Assembly (NCBI GenBank): GCA_031282605.1
Contig: JAITDK010000178.1
Coordinates: 1 to 8,063, forward strand
Source: Oscillospiraceae bacterium
GTDB lineage: Bacteria > Bacillota > Clostridia > Christensenellales > Aristaeellaceae
Direction of reading: 5' to 3'
Length of the DNA stretch: 8,063 nucleotides
In this document: positions 1 to 5,983 of the stretch, one piece after another
Layout: each line of letters begins with the position of its first letter
Numbering within the stretch: the first letter of the stretch is position 1
Notes under the pieces: generated by a model
Told to the model about the DNA's origin: nothing
Seen by the model: the letters and a program-made list of their open reading frames with translations, nothing else
The model's database searches: none
Made by a program: the position numbers and the translations under genes

Positions 1-54
1 TTCCCGAAGGCGCGGATGCGCCGCGTCCCTGACCCTGCGAAGGGCTATCCGCCC
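1..54. repeat. Structured outer part of the left-end repeat
   Basis: This GC-rich stretch is directly continuous with the inverted repeat copy at 55-153. It is made of potential hairpins: GGCGC/GCGCC around positions 9-22, and AAGGGC/GCCCTT around 40-56, which extends into the flanking repeat. It probably belongs to the same dispersed element, but the right-hand copy is cut off by the window edge at the equivalent of position 55, so this cannot be confirmed here. No convincing complete gene is visible. Confidence 0.45.
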
Positions 55-153
55 TTTCGAAACCTGACCAGGCTTCGCCTGGACCATCGTGATACACATT
101 CTACCGGCTTCGGATCGCCTGCTGTCCCTGGAGAGTCTGTTCCGTAGCGTAAC
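55..153 (+). repeat. Left copy of a 99-bp inverted repeat (dispersed element)
   Basis: Read on the + strand, this segment matches the reverse complement of 7965-8063 at 96 of 99 positions. The mismatches are at 120, 122 and 126, and similarity stops abruptly after position 153. It contains a CCAGG/CCTGG hairpin (about 68-82). A CCGGC/GCCGG hairpin that is intact in the right copy is broken here by the changes at 120 and 122. The inner boundary reads GTTACGCTACGG when viewed outward. It could be the end of an insertion sequence, a non-autonomous MITE-like element or a REP-like family; I do not recognise the family. On the minus strand an ATG at 99 opens a frame (MCITMVQAKPGQVSK...) that stays open for 33 codons to the window edge. 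No ribosome binding site precedes it, so I do not call it a gene. Confidence 0.85.
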
Positions 154-225
154 ACGTTCCCCCGTCCCAAGCCCCGATGGGCGCCGTGAGGGGATCGCAA
201 TTGAGCGCAGCGCGCTCCCCAAAGA

Positions 226-257
226 AGCCAGCGATTCCAAATTTGGAATCGCTGGCT
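226..257. repeat. Perfect 32-bp palindrome (strong hairpin)
   Basis: The two halves, AGCCAGCGATTCCAAA and TTTGGAATCGCTGGCT, are exact reverse complements, so either strand of a transcript could form a stem of about 13-14 bp with a small AAATTT loop. On the + side it is followed by CAGAATAATTT and on the minus side by TCTTTGGGG, so neither side has a good U-tract. It could be a weak bidirectional terminator, possibly for leftward read-through from the gene ending at 446, or a protein site. A second short hairpin (GAGCGC AGC GCGCTC, about 203-217) lies just to its left. The rest of 154-225 shows nothing recognisable. Confidence 0.8.
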
Positions 258-272
258 CAGAATAATTTACGG

Positions 273-301
273 TTGCGTTCCGCTCGGTTTTAGTGTACAC
301 T
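273..301 (+). promoter_or_regulatory. Putative sigma-A promoter of the SRP RNA
   Basis: TTGCGT (273-278) and TACACT (296-301) are separated by 17 bp. They place transcription start near G308, exactly one base before the 5' strand of the RNA's closing helix (309-315). A TATGAT at 313-318 is an alternative -10 but has no -35 and would remove that helix. The assignment is inference from spacing and RNA structure. Confidence 0.5.
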
Positions 302-304
302 AAA
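289..304. promoter_or_regulatory. 16-bp perfect palindrome overlapping the SRP RNA promoter
   Basis: TTTAGTGTACACTAAA is an exact palindrome centred between 296 and 297 and covers the proposed -10 element. Its form resembles binding sites of dimeric repressors. No regulator gene lies in the window and SRP RNA is usually considered constitutive, so an operator role is only a possibility. Confidence 0.4.
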
Positions 305-307
305 CGT

Positions 308-433
308 GCGGGTATGATGACCGCTGGGCGCTGTGCAAGGTTTCGGCGTGAACCCTGTCAGGGCCGGAAGGCAGCAGCAGTAAGCGATTCGAGGTCGGTG
401 CCGCGGATTGTCTGGCGCGAGTATCCGTTTTTT
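308..433 (+). ncRNA. ffs: Bacterial small SRP RNA (4.5S-type)
   Basis: This is the RNA scaffold of the signal recognition particle, which binds Ffh and docks ribosome-nascent-chain complexes at FtsY on the membrane. The universally conserved apical domain is plain: GTCAGGGCCGGAAGGCAGCA (357-376) has a GCC/GGC stem closed by a GGAA tetraloop (366-369). Below it lie the symmetric loop (CAGG opposite AGCA), a CTG/CAG helix (355-357 with 378-380) and the asymmetric loop (GAACC opposite TAAG). A long imperfect rod follows. The outermost helix pairs 309-315 (CGGGTAT) with 421-427 (GTATCCG), allowing G-U pairs, and a T6 run comes right after. There is no room or sequence for the Alu domain of the long Bacillus-type RNA, so this is the short form. 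The core is certain; the exact ends are inferred from promoter spacing and the terminator. Confidence 0.93.
421..433 (+). terminator. Intrinsic terminator formed by the SRP RNA closing helix
   Basis: The 3' strand of the outermost SRP helix, GTATCCG (421-427), is immediately followed by TTTTTT (428-433) and a further T-rich stretch to about 445. The RNA's own rod plus U-tract would act as the terminator. Only 12 bp separate it from the stop codon of the convergent gene ending at 446. Confidence 0.55.
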
Positions 434-445
434 CTTGTTTTTGTT

Positions 446-958
446 TCACGCGACCACTACGTTCTTGAACAAGTTCACGTCGACGTAGTATCGCTTGGGG
501 TTATAGGGATCGGTATATACCGTCATGGTCGTTATCCCATGATCCGCCAAGTATCGTTCCGGATTGAATGACAGATACTCGCTGCGGTAGATGTAGACTT
601 TCCCATCATGCTCCCATCGGCACACTATGATATAAGGCTGCACCGTGCTGGTCGAAACGTTTAATACTGCGCGCACTTCGTCGATTGCGGCCTCTACCTT
701 TACGCCCCCCGCGCGCAAACCGTTCTCCCGGCGCTTATACGCCGCAACTACTCCCGCGAAACACGCGGCCAGGATCAGCATCACCACTGCCAGGATAGCG
801 AGTACCATGGCGGCAATCTCCGGGTCAGTATGCGGTTGGAACGAACGGCTGATGGATATTTCGTAGACATTGATAAGAATGCCCGTCACCGCCGCCAAGA
901 CTATCCCAATGCCTAAGAACACCCACGCCGCTATCTTGTACATTTTACGCTGATACAT
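446..958 (-). CDS. Two-helix membrane protein with DUF3592-like domain
   Basis: A protein of 170 residues with unknown function. Two hydrophobic segments (about residues 8-29 and 49-72) would form transmembrane helices, followed by a basic KRRE stretch consistent with the positive-inside rule. The C-terminal soluble part (about 80-170) has the pattern of DUF3592 proteins: a beta-rich stretch, a C-x-W-E-H-D-G-K-V-Y-x-Y block, then V-Y-T-D-P-Y-N-P-K-R-Y-Y close to the end, like the family's VYYDPxNP signature. The start is well supported, because GGAGG (971-967) lies 8 nt before the ATG at 958. It is the last gene of the leftward cluster, 50 bp after the DUF4129-like gene. The gap has only a 5-bp ACGCC/GGCGT hairpin with no U-tract, so co-transcription is likely. 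No terminator is evident after its stop. The domain assignment is by pattern only. Confidence 0.8.
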   Translation of the reverse strand: MYQRKMYKIAAWVFLGIGIVLAAVTGILINVYEISISRSFQPHTDPEIAAMVLAILAVVMLILAACFAGVVAAYKRRENGLRAGGVKVEAAIDEVRAVLNVSTSTVQPYIIVCRWEHDGKVYIYRSEYLSFNPERYLADHGITTMTVYTDPYNPKRYYVDVNLFKNVVVA

Positions 959-1008
959 CGGTTATTCCTCCCATAATTTTACCTTATCACGCCCCTGCGG
1001 CGTTGCTT

Positions 1009-2331
1009 TTAATGCGTTTTTACGCGTTCAAACGCCGCTCTCGCGTTCTCCGCTTCCTCGTCGCTGACTTCGCCCGCGCTGTACCTTGCCGCGTCGTATG
1101 ACATGGCCAGCGCGGCGGCGTCGGCGGGAGCGGCCTTCAACTCGCCGCGCGTCAACGCTTGTCTAATCGTCAGCGACTCCGGCATGTCCGGTTTCCTAAT
1201 CATCAACGCGCGGATGGCCAGCCGCACTCGCGCGCGGTTATCCAGCTCGCTCCACTTGGGCAGCCGTTCCCGGCGTGGTATCAGCTTGCGCACGCGCTCT
1301 CTTGCGCCGCGCATGAACTCATCCCAATCGAACACCCGCTCTGACTCGTCCGCATAACCTTGATTCAGCTCGCTGGCCAGCCGCGCGAATCTCGCCGCGA
1401 TGCGCCTCATCAGTACAACCAGCTTGCGTCCTATGACATACAGCGCGACCCCGGCGGCGGCAATGGCTATTATTATGGCTATTACCATAAATACACGTTC
1501 CAGTATAATCGCCAGCCTGCTAGGCTCCGCCGCCTCGCCCAGGCCTGACAGATCCATACCTTCGCCGCCTCCGCCGCCAGGCTCCGCGCTTTGAACGAAC
1601 GTGACCTTGCTTAACAGCCACAGTATCCCTGTTATGGTGTACACCAATGCCCGCTGCGCCGCCGCGCCTATCAAACCTATATTCGCGGCGGCCAAGGTCA
1701 GCGCCGCCGCGCCCAGCACCAGCAGCGTATTCTTCCGCTGTATAAACCCGGACGTTTTGCCCGTCTTGCGCGGCGCCGCGCCTATGGTCAGCGTACAGTC
1801 GTTGAGCCTTAACGCGATCAGCAGGAAGTATATAGGCGCGACGACGTTCAGCGCGGCGTGCGCGGTGCTTACCGTTTCCGTTTCCGCGTTGGATATCCTT
1901 GCCGTCAACGCTATGAACGCGTGCGCCCCCGCCATCGTCGTCCATACCGCGGGCGAGGCCTCCTGTCCCGGAGGCTTCGCCGACGCCCGCAGCGCAAATA
2001 ACCATAGCGCGATCAGCGGAACGGCGTACACTGCGCCCCACCACGCCCGGAACAATGTCCACGCTTGCGTCAGCGTAAACGCGCCCGCCAGCCCCAACAG
2101 TCCTAGCAGCCCGGCGCGCAGCCTTGCGTTCCCGAACGCTGCGCCCGGCCAGTATCCCGCCGACAGCGCCAATGTATACAGGCCTATCGTCGTCAGCCAT
2201 AGCCGCGCTGAGTCCGCGCCGCCAAGGTACGCCGCGTATAGTACCGCCACAGGCGAGCAGCCCAGCAGCAGCGTTAAAAACGTTGCCGCGCGGTCGACTG
2301 TTCGGCGTGGTCTGGGGTTGGGATCGGTCAA
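1009..2331 (-). CDS. Polytopic membrane protein with DUF4129-like C-terminus
   Basis: About 440 residues, function unknown. Roughly eight hydrophobic segments fill the first 250 residues. They are followed by a Gly-rich loop (EPGGGGGEGMDLSGLGE), one more strong helix (FMVIAIIIAIAAAGVALYVI), a basic stretch, and a soluble tail of about 110 residues. The tail has the features of DUF4129: a basic helical region (RARVRLAIRALMIRK), a short T-x-R-Q-A-L segment, and the closing Y-D-x-A-R-Y-S-x-G-x-V-S-x-E-E-A-E-x-A-R pattern. DUF4129 usually ends TgpA-type transglutaminase-like membrane proteins, but no transglutaminase core lies between the last two helices here. The frame is also open from a GTG at 2340, but that GTG sits inside GGAGGTGATC (2344-2335), a perfect 10-base complement to the 16S rRNA tail. 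The TTG at 2331, 8 nt after GGAGG, is therefore the better start. It lies 27 bp after the fructuronate reductase gene, probably in one operon. Confidence 0.8.
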   Translation of the reverse strand: MTDPNPRPRRTVDRAATFLTLLLGCSPVAVLYAAYLGGADSARLWLTTIGLYTLALSAGYWPGAAFGNARLRAGLLGLLGLAGAFTLTQAWTLFRAWWGAVYAVPLIALWLFALRASAKPPGQEASPAVWTTMAGAHAFIALTARISNAETETVSTAHAALNVVAPIYFLLIALRLNDCTLTIGAAPRKTGKTSGFIQRKNTLLVLGAAALTLAAANIGLIGAAAQRALVYTITGILWLLSKVTFVQSAEPGGGGGEGMDLSGLGEAAEPSRLAIILERVFMVIAIIIAIAAAGVALYVIGRKLVVLMRRIAARFARLASELNQGYADESERVFDWDEFMRGARERVRKLIPRRERLPKWSELDNRARVRLAIRALMIRKPDMPESLTIRQALTRGELKAAPADAAALAMSYDAARYSAGEVSDEEAENARAAFERVKTH

Positions 2332-2334
2332 TTG

Positions 2335-2344
2335 GATCACCTCC
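2335..2344 (-). promoter_or_regulatory. Ribosome binding site GGAGGTGATC deciding a TTG start
   Basis: On the minus strand this 10-mer is fully complementary to the anti-Shine-Dalgarno end of 16S rRNA. It contains the GTG at 2340-2338, which therefore should pair with the rRNA and not be read as a start. The in-frame TTG at 2331-2329 is at ideal distance. Confidence 0.75.
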
Positions 2345-2358
2345 GTTGGCGGGCGGGG

Positions 2359-3996
2359 TTAGCCCCTTGTCGCCGCGGCGGCGCAGGGGGATCCTACCGT
2401 CTCATGCAGTGTGCGCCGCACCGCGCCGGGGCATTCCAGCATCTTTATGAATAGAGTTTCCACTTTCTCTCCTAAACCGATTGTGTAGAGGTCTATGCCG
2501 AATAACTGTTCGTTGTTTAGCACCTGGCTCAACTGACCGTTGTAGCTGCCCGGCTGCCCGAACACCACCCCTTTCAGTTTTTCACGCACCGCCGCCGCAT
2601 ATGGATCGGGGCTGATTGGCATGTCGCGCCCATCGTCATCCACCCCCATCAAATACCGCAGCCAGCCCGCTATCGCCAGCGGTATCGCCTTTAATCCCCT
2701 CGCGTCAAGCTCCGCGCTTCTTGCGTACGCCTTCAGCGTCTCGCCAAACCTTATCGCCATCATAGAGCTCTGATCCGTTGTAATCCTCTCCGGCGTATCC
2801 GGTATATTCGGATTGCTCAGCCGTTCGTCTATCACCTCGCGCAGAAACTCCCACGGCTTTATTATCCCCGGATCAGCGACGACCGGCATCCCCTCGACCG
2901 CGCCTATCCCTTCCACCAACGCCCTTATATCCTTATCGCCCATCTCGCTCGCTATCGTCGGGTATCCCAGCAGGCACCCGAACGTCCCCATCCCTGTATG
3001 CAGCGGGTTCAAGCAGGTGCAGACCTTCATCCTCTCCGTCCGGTTGACCGTCTCCCGGTCGGTCATGAACACCCCGGCCTTTTCCAGCGGCGGTCTTCCG
3101 TTCGGAAATCTATCCTCTATCACCAAATACCCTGGCGCTTCCGCGTTCACAAACGGCGCGATATACGTGCTCTTCCCTGTTATCTTGACGTCCATCCCCT
3201 CCAACCCCAACCCTTCCAGATGCGCTTGTACGCGCGGATCGGGTCTAGGCGTGATCTTGTCGATCATGCTCCACGGGAACGACACCACGTCGGAATTTGT
3301 CAGATAACGTAGAAACTCCTTATTCGCGAACCCATTCTCCGCCCATGCCTTCGCTATATACTGCATAGACTTACACAGCGTCTCCCCGTTCCTGCTGCAA
3401 TTATCCAGGCTCAGCAGCGCGATCGGCAGTCCGCCCCTGTTAAACCTCTCCAGCAGCATCGACGCGGCTATACCCATCACACTCCTGACCCCATTCGGCC
3501 CTTTCTCAGCGTCGCGCTTAACCGATTCTATCGGTTTGCCCAGCGGGTCCGTCAGCGCGTAACCCTTCTCGGTAATCGTGAAACTGATTATCTGCATAGA
3601 CGGTTCCGCCGCTATTTTCTTTAGCCTCGCCAAACCCTCTTCGCTTGCCGATGAAACGACGCTCGTCACGCTGCCGACGACCGTCTTGCCCATCCTGCCG
3701 TCCGGCCGCATCGTTACCAGCAGAGATAGATTGTCATACGGCGTATAGCCGCTCGTTAATATCTCCTCGTCGAACGTTTCCGCAGCTATGATGCCGTGCT
3801 CCGTCAATCCCGCGTTCATCAAATCTTGCTGCAGGCGCGCTATATACGCGCGGAATATGTTACCCGCGCCGAAGTGCAGCCAGCGAGGCGCGCTGTTCGT
3901 GATTTTCTCCGCCGCGCCGATATCGAACTGCGGCAGCGCCGCCCCTATCCGCGTCCATGCCTCGCGATCCCTCAGCGCGTTCCGATTAAGTCTCAT
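2359..3996 (-). CDS. uxuB: D-fructuronate reductase (mannonate oxidoreductase), mannitol dehydrogenase family
   Basis: Cytoplasmic NAD-dependent enzyme of 545 residues. It would interconvert D-fructuronate and D-mannonate in glucuronate/hexuronate breakdown (EC 1.1.1.57). The N-terminal Rossmann domain shows W-L-H-F-G-A-G-N-I-F-R at about residues 39-49. The C-terminal mannitol dehydrogenase domain carries the family's K-x5-N-x2-H catalytic signature as K324, N330 and H333 in KVCTCLNPLH, followed by TGMGTFGCLLGY. The D-x-I-T-P-R-P motif lies upstream. Length fits clostridial members of the family. The frame is open from 4023, but AGGAGG (4008-4003) ends 6 nt before the ATG at 3996, which is the best start. 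It is the first gene of the leftward cluster. No uxuA, uxaC or transporter is in the window, so the substrate comes from family membership. Another polyol or uronate dehydrogenase of the same family, such as mannitol 2-dehydrogenase or tagaturonate reductase, is possible. Confidence 0.85.
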   Translation of the reverse strand: MRLNRNALRDREAWTRIGAALPQFDIGAAEKITNSAPRWLHFGAGNIFRAYIARLQQDLMNAGLTEHGIIAAETFDEEILTSGYTPYDNLSLLVTMRPDGRMGKTVVGSVTSVVSSASEEGLARLKKIAAEPSMQIISFTITEKGYALTDPLGKPIESVKRDAEKGPNGVRSVMGIAASMLLERFNRGGLPIALLSLDNCSRNGETLCKSMQYIAKAWAENGFANKEFLRYLTNSDVVSFPWSMIDKITPRPDPRVQAHLEGLGLEGMDVKITGKSTYIAPFVNAEAPGYLVIEDRFPNGRPPLEKAGVFMTDRETVNRTERMKVCTCLNPLHTGMGTFGCLLGYPTIASEMGDKDIRALVEGIGAVEGMPVVADPGIIKPWEFLREVIDERLSNPNIPDTPERITTDQSSMMAIRFGETLKAYARSAELDARGLKAIPLAIAGWLRYLMGVDDDGRDMPISPDPYAAAVREKLKGVVFGQPGSYNGQLSQVLNNEQLFGIDLYTIGLGEKVETLFIKMLECPGAVRRTLHETVGSPCAAAATRG

Positions 3997-4032
3997 TTCA
4001 TGCCTCCTATTCATACATCCCATATATATTTT

Positions 4033-4043
4033 ATTATATTATA
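4033..4043 (-). promoter_or_regulatory. Putative -10 region for the leftward uxuB cluster
   Basis: Two overlapping TATAAT hexamers on the minus strand (4043-4038 and 4038-4033) lie about 40 bp before the uxuB start. No recognisable -35 sits at 16-18 bp, so the promoter would need an activator or be weak. The AT-rich patch stands out from the GC-rich surroundings. Confidence 0.35.
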
Positions 4044-4309
4044 CGGCCTTTACCGAAATCCTTCCGGCTATTATGCCTCCGGGAAAATTTTCGACCTATG
4101 CAAGAGCAAGGCAGCCGGAATCGCTCCAGCTCATGCCGTTATGTTTTGACGCGCGGCGACCAGCGGGTCATTGAGTTTTTCACCCAAATTGCTTGAGTTT
4201 CCAAGACCAATCGCCTGCGCAATGCATAGTTGGGGATATAGCTGCGTACACGCCGTCTTTTTGCACAGTTCGAAGTATTTTACAGGAAACACGAATGCGC
4301 GCGTCGAAA

Positions 4310-4336
4310 TTGTTACACGCTAAACGTTGATATAGT
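4310..4336 (+). promoter_or_regulatory. Possible promoter of the CoA-transferase gene
   Basis: TTGTTA (4310-4315) and TATAGT (4331-4336) are separated by 15 bp, shorter than optimal. Transcription would start near 4343, giving a leader of about 37 nt that contains the GAAAGG ribosome binding site (4365-4370). Confidence 0.3.
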
Positions 4337-4379
4337 CAGCCAGCTAACCATCTGCTCATCTGCTGAAAGGCGGCGCCAT

Positions 4380-5933
4380 ATGTTCCGCATTGTATCCGCG
4401 CGCGAGGCGATCGACTCGATCCCCAGCGGCGCGACGATAGGGATCAATTCATTCCTCGCGCTGTCCAATCCCGCGCTGCTTCACGACGCCCTGACCGATC
4501 GGGTGCGGGAGACGGGTTCGCCGCGCGATCTTACGCTGTTCTGCGCGGCCGGCTTCGGCGGCTGGGACGAGACGCGATTCGCCGATCCATATATCGCGCT
4601 GGGCGCGGTGCGGCGGATCGTCGCGGGGCACTATGCCAGCTCCCAGGCGGCGACGCGCATGATCCGCGAGAATCAAATCGAGGCGTTCAACCTGCCGCTG
4701 GGAGTTGCATCTCACACACTGCGCGCCGCCGCCGCCGGCGAGGACGGCATCCTCAGCGACGTCGGTTTGAACCTGTTCCTCGACCCGCGGATCGGCACCT
4801 GCGCGGTCAACGAGCGTTCGCGCGCCGCCGGGTACGCGGACGAACTCGTCCGTTATGTCGAGATCGCCGGTCGTGAGACGTTGTACTACAAAGCGCCGCG
4901 CATCGACGTCGCGTTTATCAAGGGCACCTCTTGCGACCCGAACGGCAACATCTCCATGGAGAACGAGTACTTGACCGTCGACGCGCTCGCGATGGCACAG
5001 GCGGCGCGGCGCACAGGCGGCAAGGTGATCGTCCAGGTGGATCGCGTGACGCCTCACTTCACCAGGCCGCGCAGCGTGATCGTACCCGGCATACTGGTTG
5101 ATTTCGTCGCGGTGGACGACGCAGCCGATATGTCAACGTCGCTCGCTCCCGCTATGGACGGCGACCTGCACGTTCCCGCCAGCCATATGGATTACTTCAT
5201 GAGCCGCCTCTCCGTTCAAAAGAAGCCGCGTTCCTTGATCGACGAGTCGGCGGATATCATAGGCGCGCGCGCGGCGCGGGAACTCAAGCCCGGCGACGTC
5301 GTCAACATCGGCATCGGCATACCGGAGACGGTCGGACGCCACGCGTCCAAGACCGGCATACTCAAGGATATCACCATGACCGTCGAATCGGGCGGCGTAG
5401 GAGGGCTGCCAGCGCCGGGGCTTTCGTTCGGCGCGACGATCGGCGCGGACATGATCTGCGACATGGGCAGCCAATTCGATTTCTATGACGGCGGCGGGCT
5501 TAGCGTGTGCTTTATGGGCGCGCTGGAGGTAGATCGATATGGCAACGTCAACGCGCATCAATCCAGCGCGGCGTTCACCGGACTGGGCGGGTTCGCCAAC
5601 ATCACCAACACGACGCCAGTCGTCGTGTTCTGCATGACGTTTACGACGAAAGGCTTGGAGGCGCGCCGCAAGGATGGACGCGTTGAGATCGTAGGCGAAG
5701 GGAGCGTCAAGAAGGTCGTGAAGGACGTCGCCGCGATCAGCTTCTCTGCTAAGAACGCGCTGAAGCACAGGCAGCGCGTGCTGTACGTGACCGAGCGATG
5801 TGTATTTCAGCTGACTGAACGCGGGTTGACTCTTGTCGAGGTATACGACGGAATCGATCCTGATCGCGATATCCAGGCGCATCTGGACTTCGATCTGGGG
5901 TTCGATCAGGACGTCAATCAGGGCTTCAATTAG
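4380..5933 (+). CDS. Acyl-CoA:acetate/propionate CoA-transferase (YdiF/Pct type)
   Basis: A class I CoA-transferase of 517 residues, close to the usual size of fused alpha-beta enzymes such as propionate CoA-transferase and E. coli YdiF. It would move CoA between short-chain acyl-CoAs and free acids (acetate, propionate, butyrate, lactate), a common step in fermentation. The alpha-like half spans about 1-270 and includes D-x-A-F-I-K-G-T-x-x-D-x-x-G-N-I-S. The beta-like half follows with the GIGIPE loop (311-316) and the catalytic glutamate E336 in T-V-E-S-G-G-V-G-G, where a covalent glutamyl-CoA forms in this family. It also has the QFDFYDGGGL segment typical of Pct. GAAAGG lies 9 nt before the ATG. 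The last 15 residues come from a 12-bp tandem repeat that also generates the stop codon. The exact acyl specificity cannot be told from sequence, and acetate or 4-hydroxybutyrate use is possible. Confidence 0.88.
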   Translation: MFRIVSAREAIDSIPSGATIGINSFLALSNPALLHDALTDRVRETGSPRDLTLFCAAGFGGWDETRFADPYIALGAVRRIVAGHYASSQAATRMIRENQIEAFNLPLGVASHTLRAAAAGEDGILSDVGLNLFLDPRIGTCAVNERSRAAGYADELVRYVEIAGRETLYYKAPRIDVAFIKGTSCDPNGNISMENEYLTVDALAMAQAARRTGGKVIVQVDRVTPHFTRPRSVIVPGILVDFVAVDDAADMSTSLAPAMDGDLHVPASHMDYFMSRLSVQKKPRSLIDESADIIGARAARELKPGDVVNIGIGIPETVGRHASKTGILKDITMTVESGGVGGLPAPGLSFGATIGADMICDMGSQFDFYDGGGLSVCFMGALEVDRYGNVNAHQSSAAFTGLGGFANITNTTPVVVFCMTFTTKGLEARRKDGRVEIVGEGSVKKVVKDVAAISFSAKNALKHRQRVLYVTERCVFQLTERGLTLVEVYDGIDPDRDIQAHLDFDLGFDQDVNQGFN

Positions 5934-5957
5934 GACGTCAATTAGGACTTCAATCTG
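5886..5957 (+). repeat. Six-unit 12-bp tandem repeat spanning the CoA-transferase stop codon
   Basis: Six imperfect units start at 5886, 5898, 5910, 5922, 5934 and 5946. They read GACTTCGATCTG, GGGTTCGATCAG, GACGTCAATCAG, GGCTTCAATTAG, GACGTCAATTAG and GACTTCAATCTG. The period is exactly four codons, giving DFDL, GFDQ, DVNQ and GFN-stop. Units 4 and 5 end in TAG where units 2 and 3 have CAG, so a single C-to-T change inside the repeat made the present stop. Past the stops, the frame runs to a TGA at 5985 that overlaps the ATG of the next gene. Confidence 0.85.
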
Positions 5958-5977
5958 CTGCGCGCGTGTGATACAAT
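5949..5977 (+). promoter_or_regulatory. Putative extended -10 promoter giving a leaderless mRNA
   Basis: TGATACAAT (5969-5977) is an extended -10 (TGn plus TACAAT). TTCAAT (5949-5954), part of the sixth tandem repeat unit, is a weak -35 at 17 bp. Transcription would begin about 7 bp downstream, at the A of the ATG at 5984. No Shine-Dalgarno sequence precedes that ATG. Confidence 0.5.
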
Positions 5978-5983
5978 AGACGC

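Larger units (their letters stand above)
3997..4379. promoter_or_regulatory. Divergent intergenic region between uxuB and the CoA-transferase gene
   Basis: About 380 bp without a gene; the start sites of both flanking genes face outward. The uxuB side (4020-4043) is markedly AT-rich. The middle has a 10-bp palindrome GAAAATTTTC (4083-4092) and two TTGAGTTT repeats (4171-4178 and 4193-4200) 22 bp apart in direct orientation. Small open frames here lack ribosome binding sites and recognisable sequence. I see no riboswitch, tRNA or catabolite (cre-like) operator. Confidence 0.6.

Noticed and set aside
1..153. Group II intron end, rRNA or tRNA fragment in the structured repeat
   Set aside because: No GUGYG intron start, domain V motif, tRNA cloverleaf or recognisable rRNA segment could be found despite the abundant hairpins.
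313..318. TATGAT as the SRP RNA -10 element
   Set aside because: No -35 lies at suitable distance, and the resulting start would lose the 309-315/421-427 closing helix.
293..571. Open frame of 92 codons over the SRP RNA
   Set aside because: It lies on the SRP RNA itself and then antisense to the 446-958 gene. It has no ribosome binding site and no protein-like composition.
1601..2362. Long antisense open frames within the DUF4129-like gene, up to about 250 codons
   Set aside because: They are shadow frames produced by GC-rich codon use. The opposite strand has membrane helices, a DUF4129-like tail and a perfect ribosome binding site.
3788..4174. Small rightward frames crossing the uxuB start and intergenic region
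   Set aside because: They begin antisense to the conserved N-terminus of uxuB, lack ribosome binding sites and resemble no known protein.
5133..5882. Antisense open frame of about 250 codons in the CoA-transferase gene
   Set aside because: The + strand frame carries the full set of CoA-transferase motifs. The antisense frame is Arg/Ala-rich shadow sequence without a start signal.
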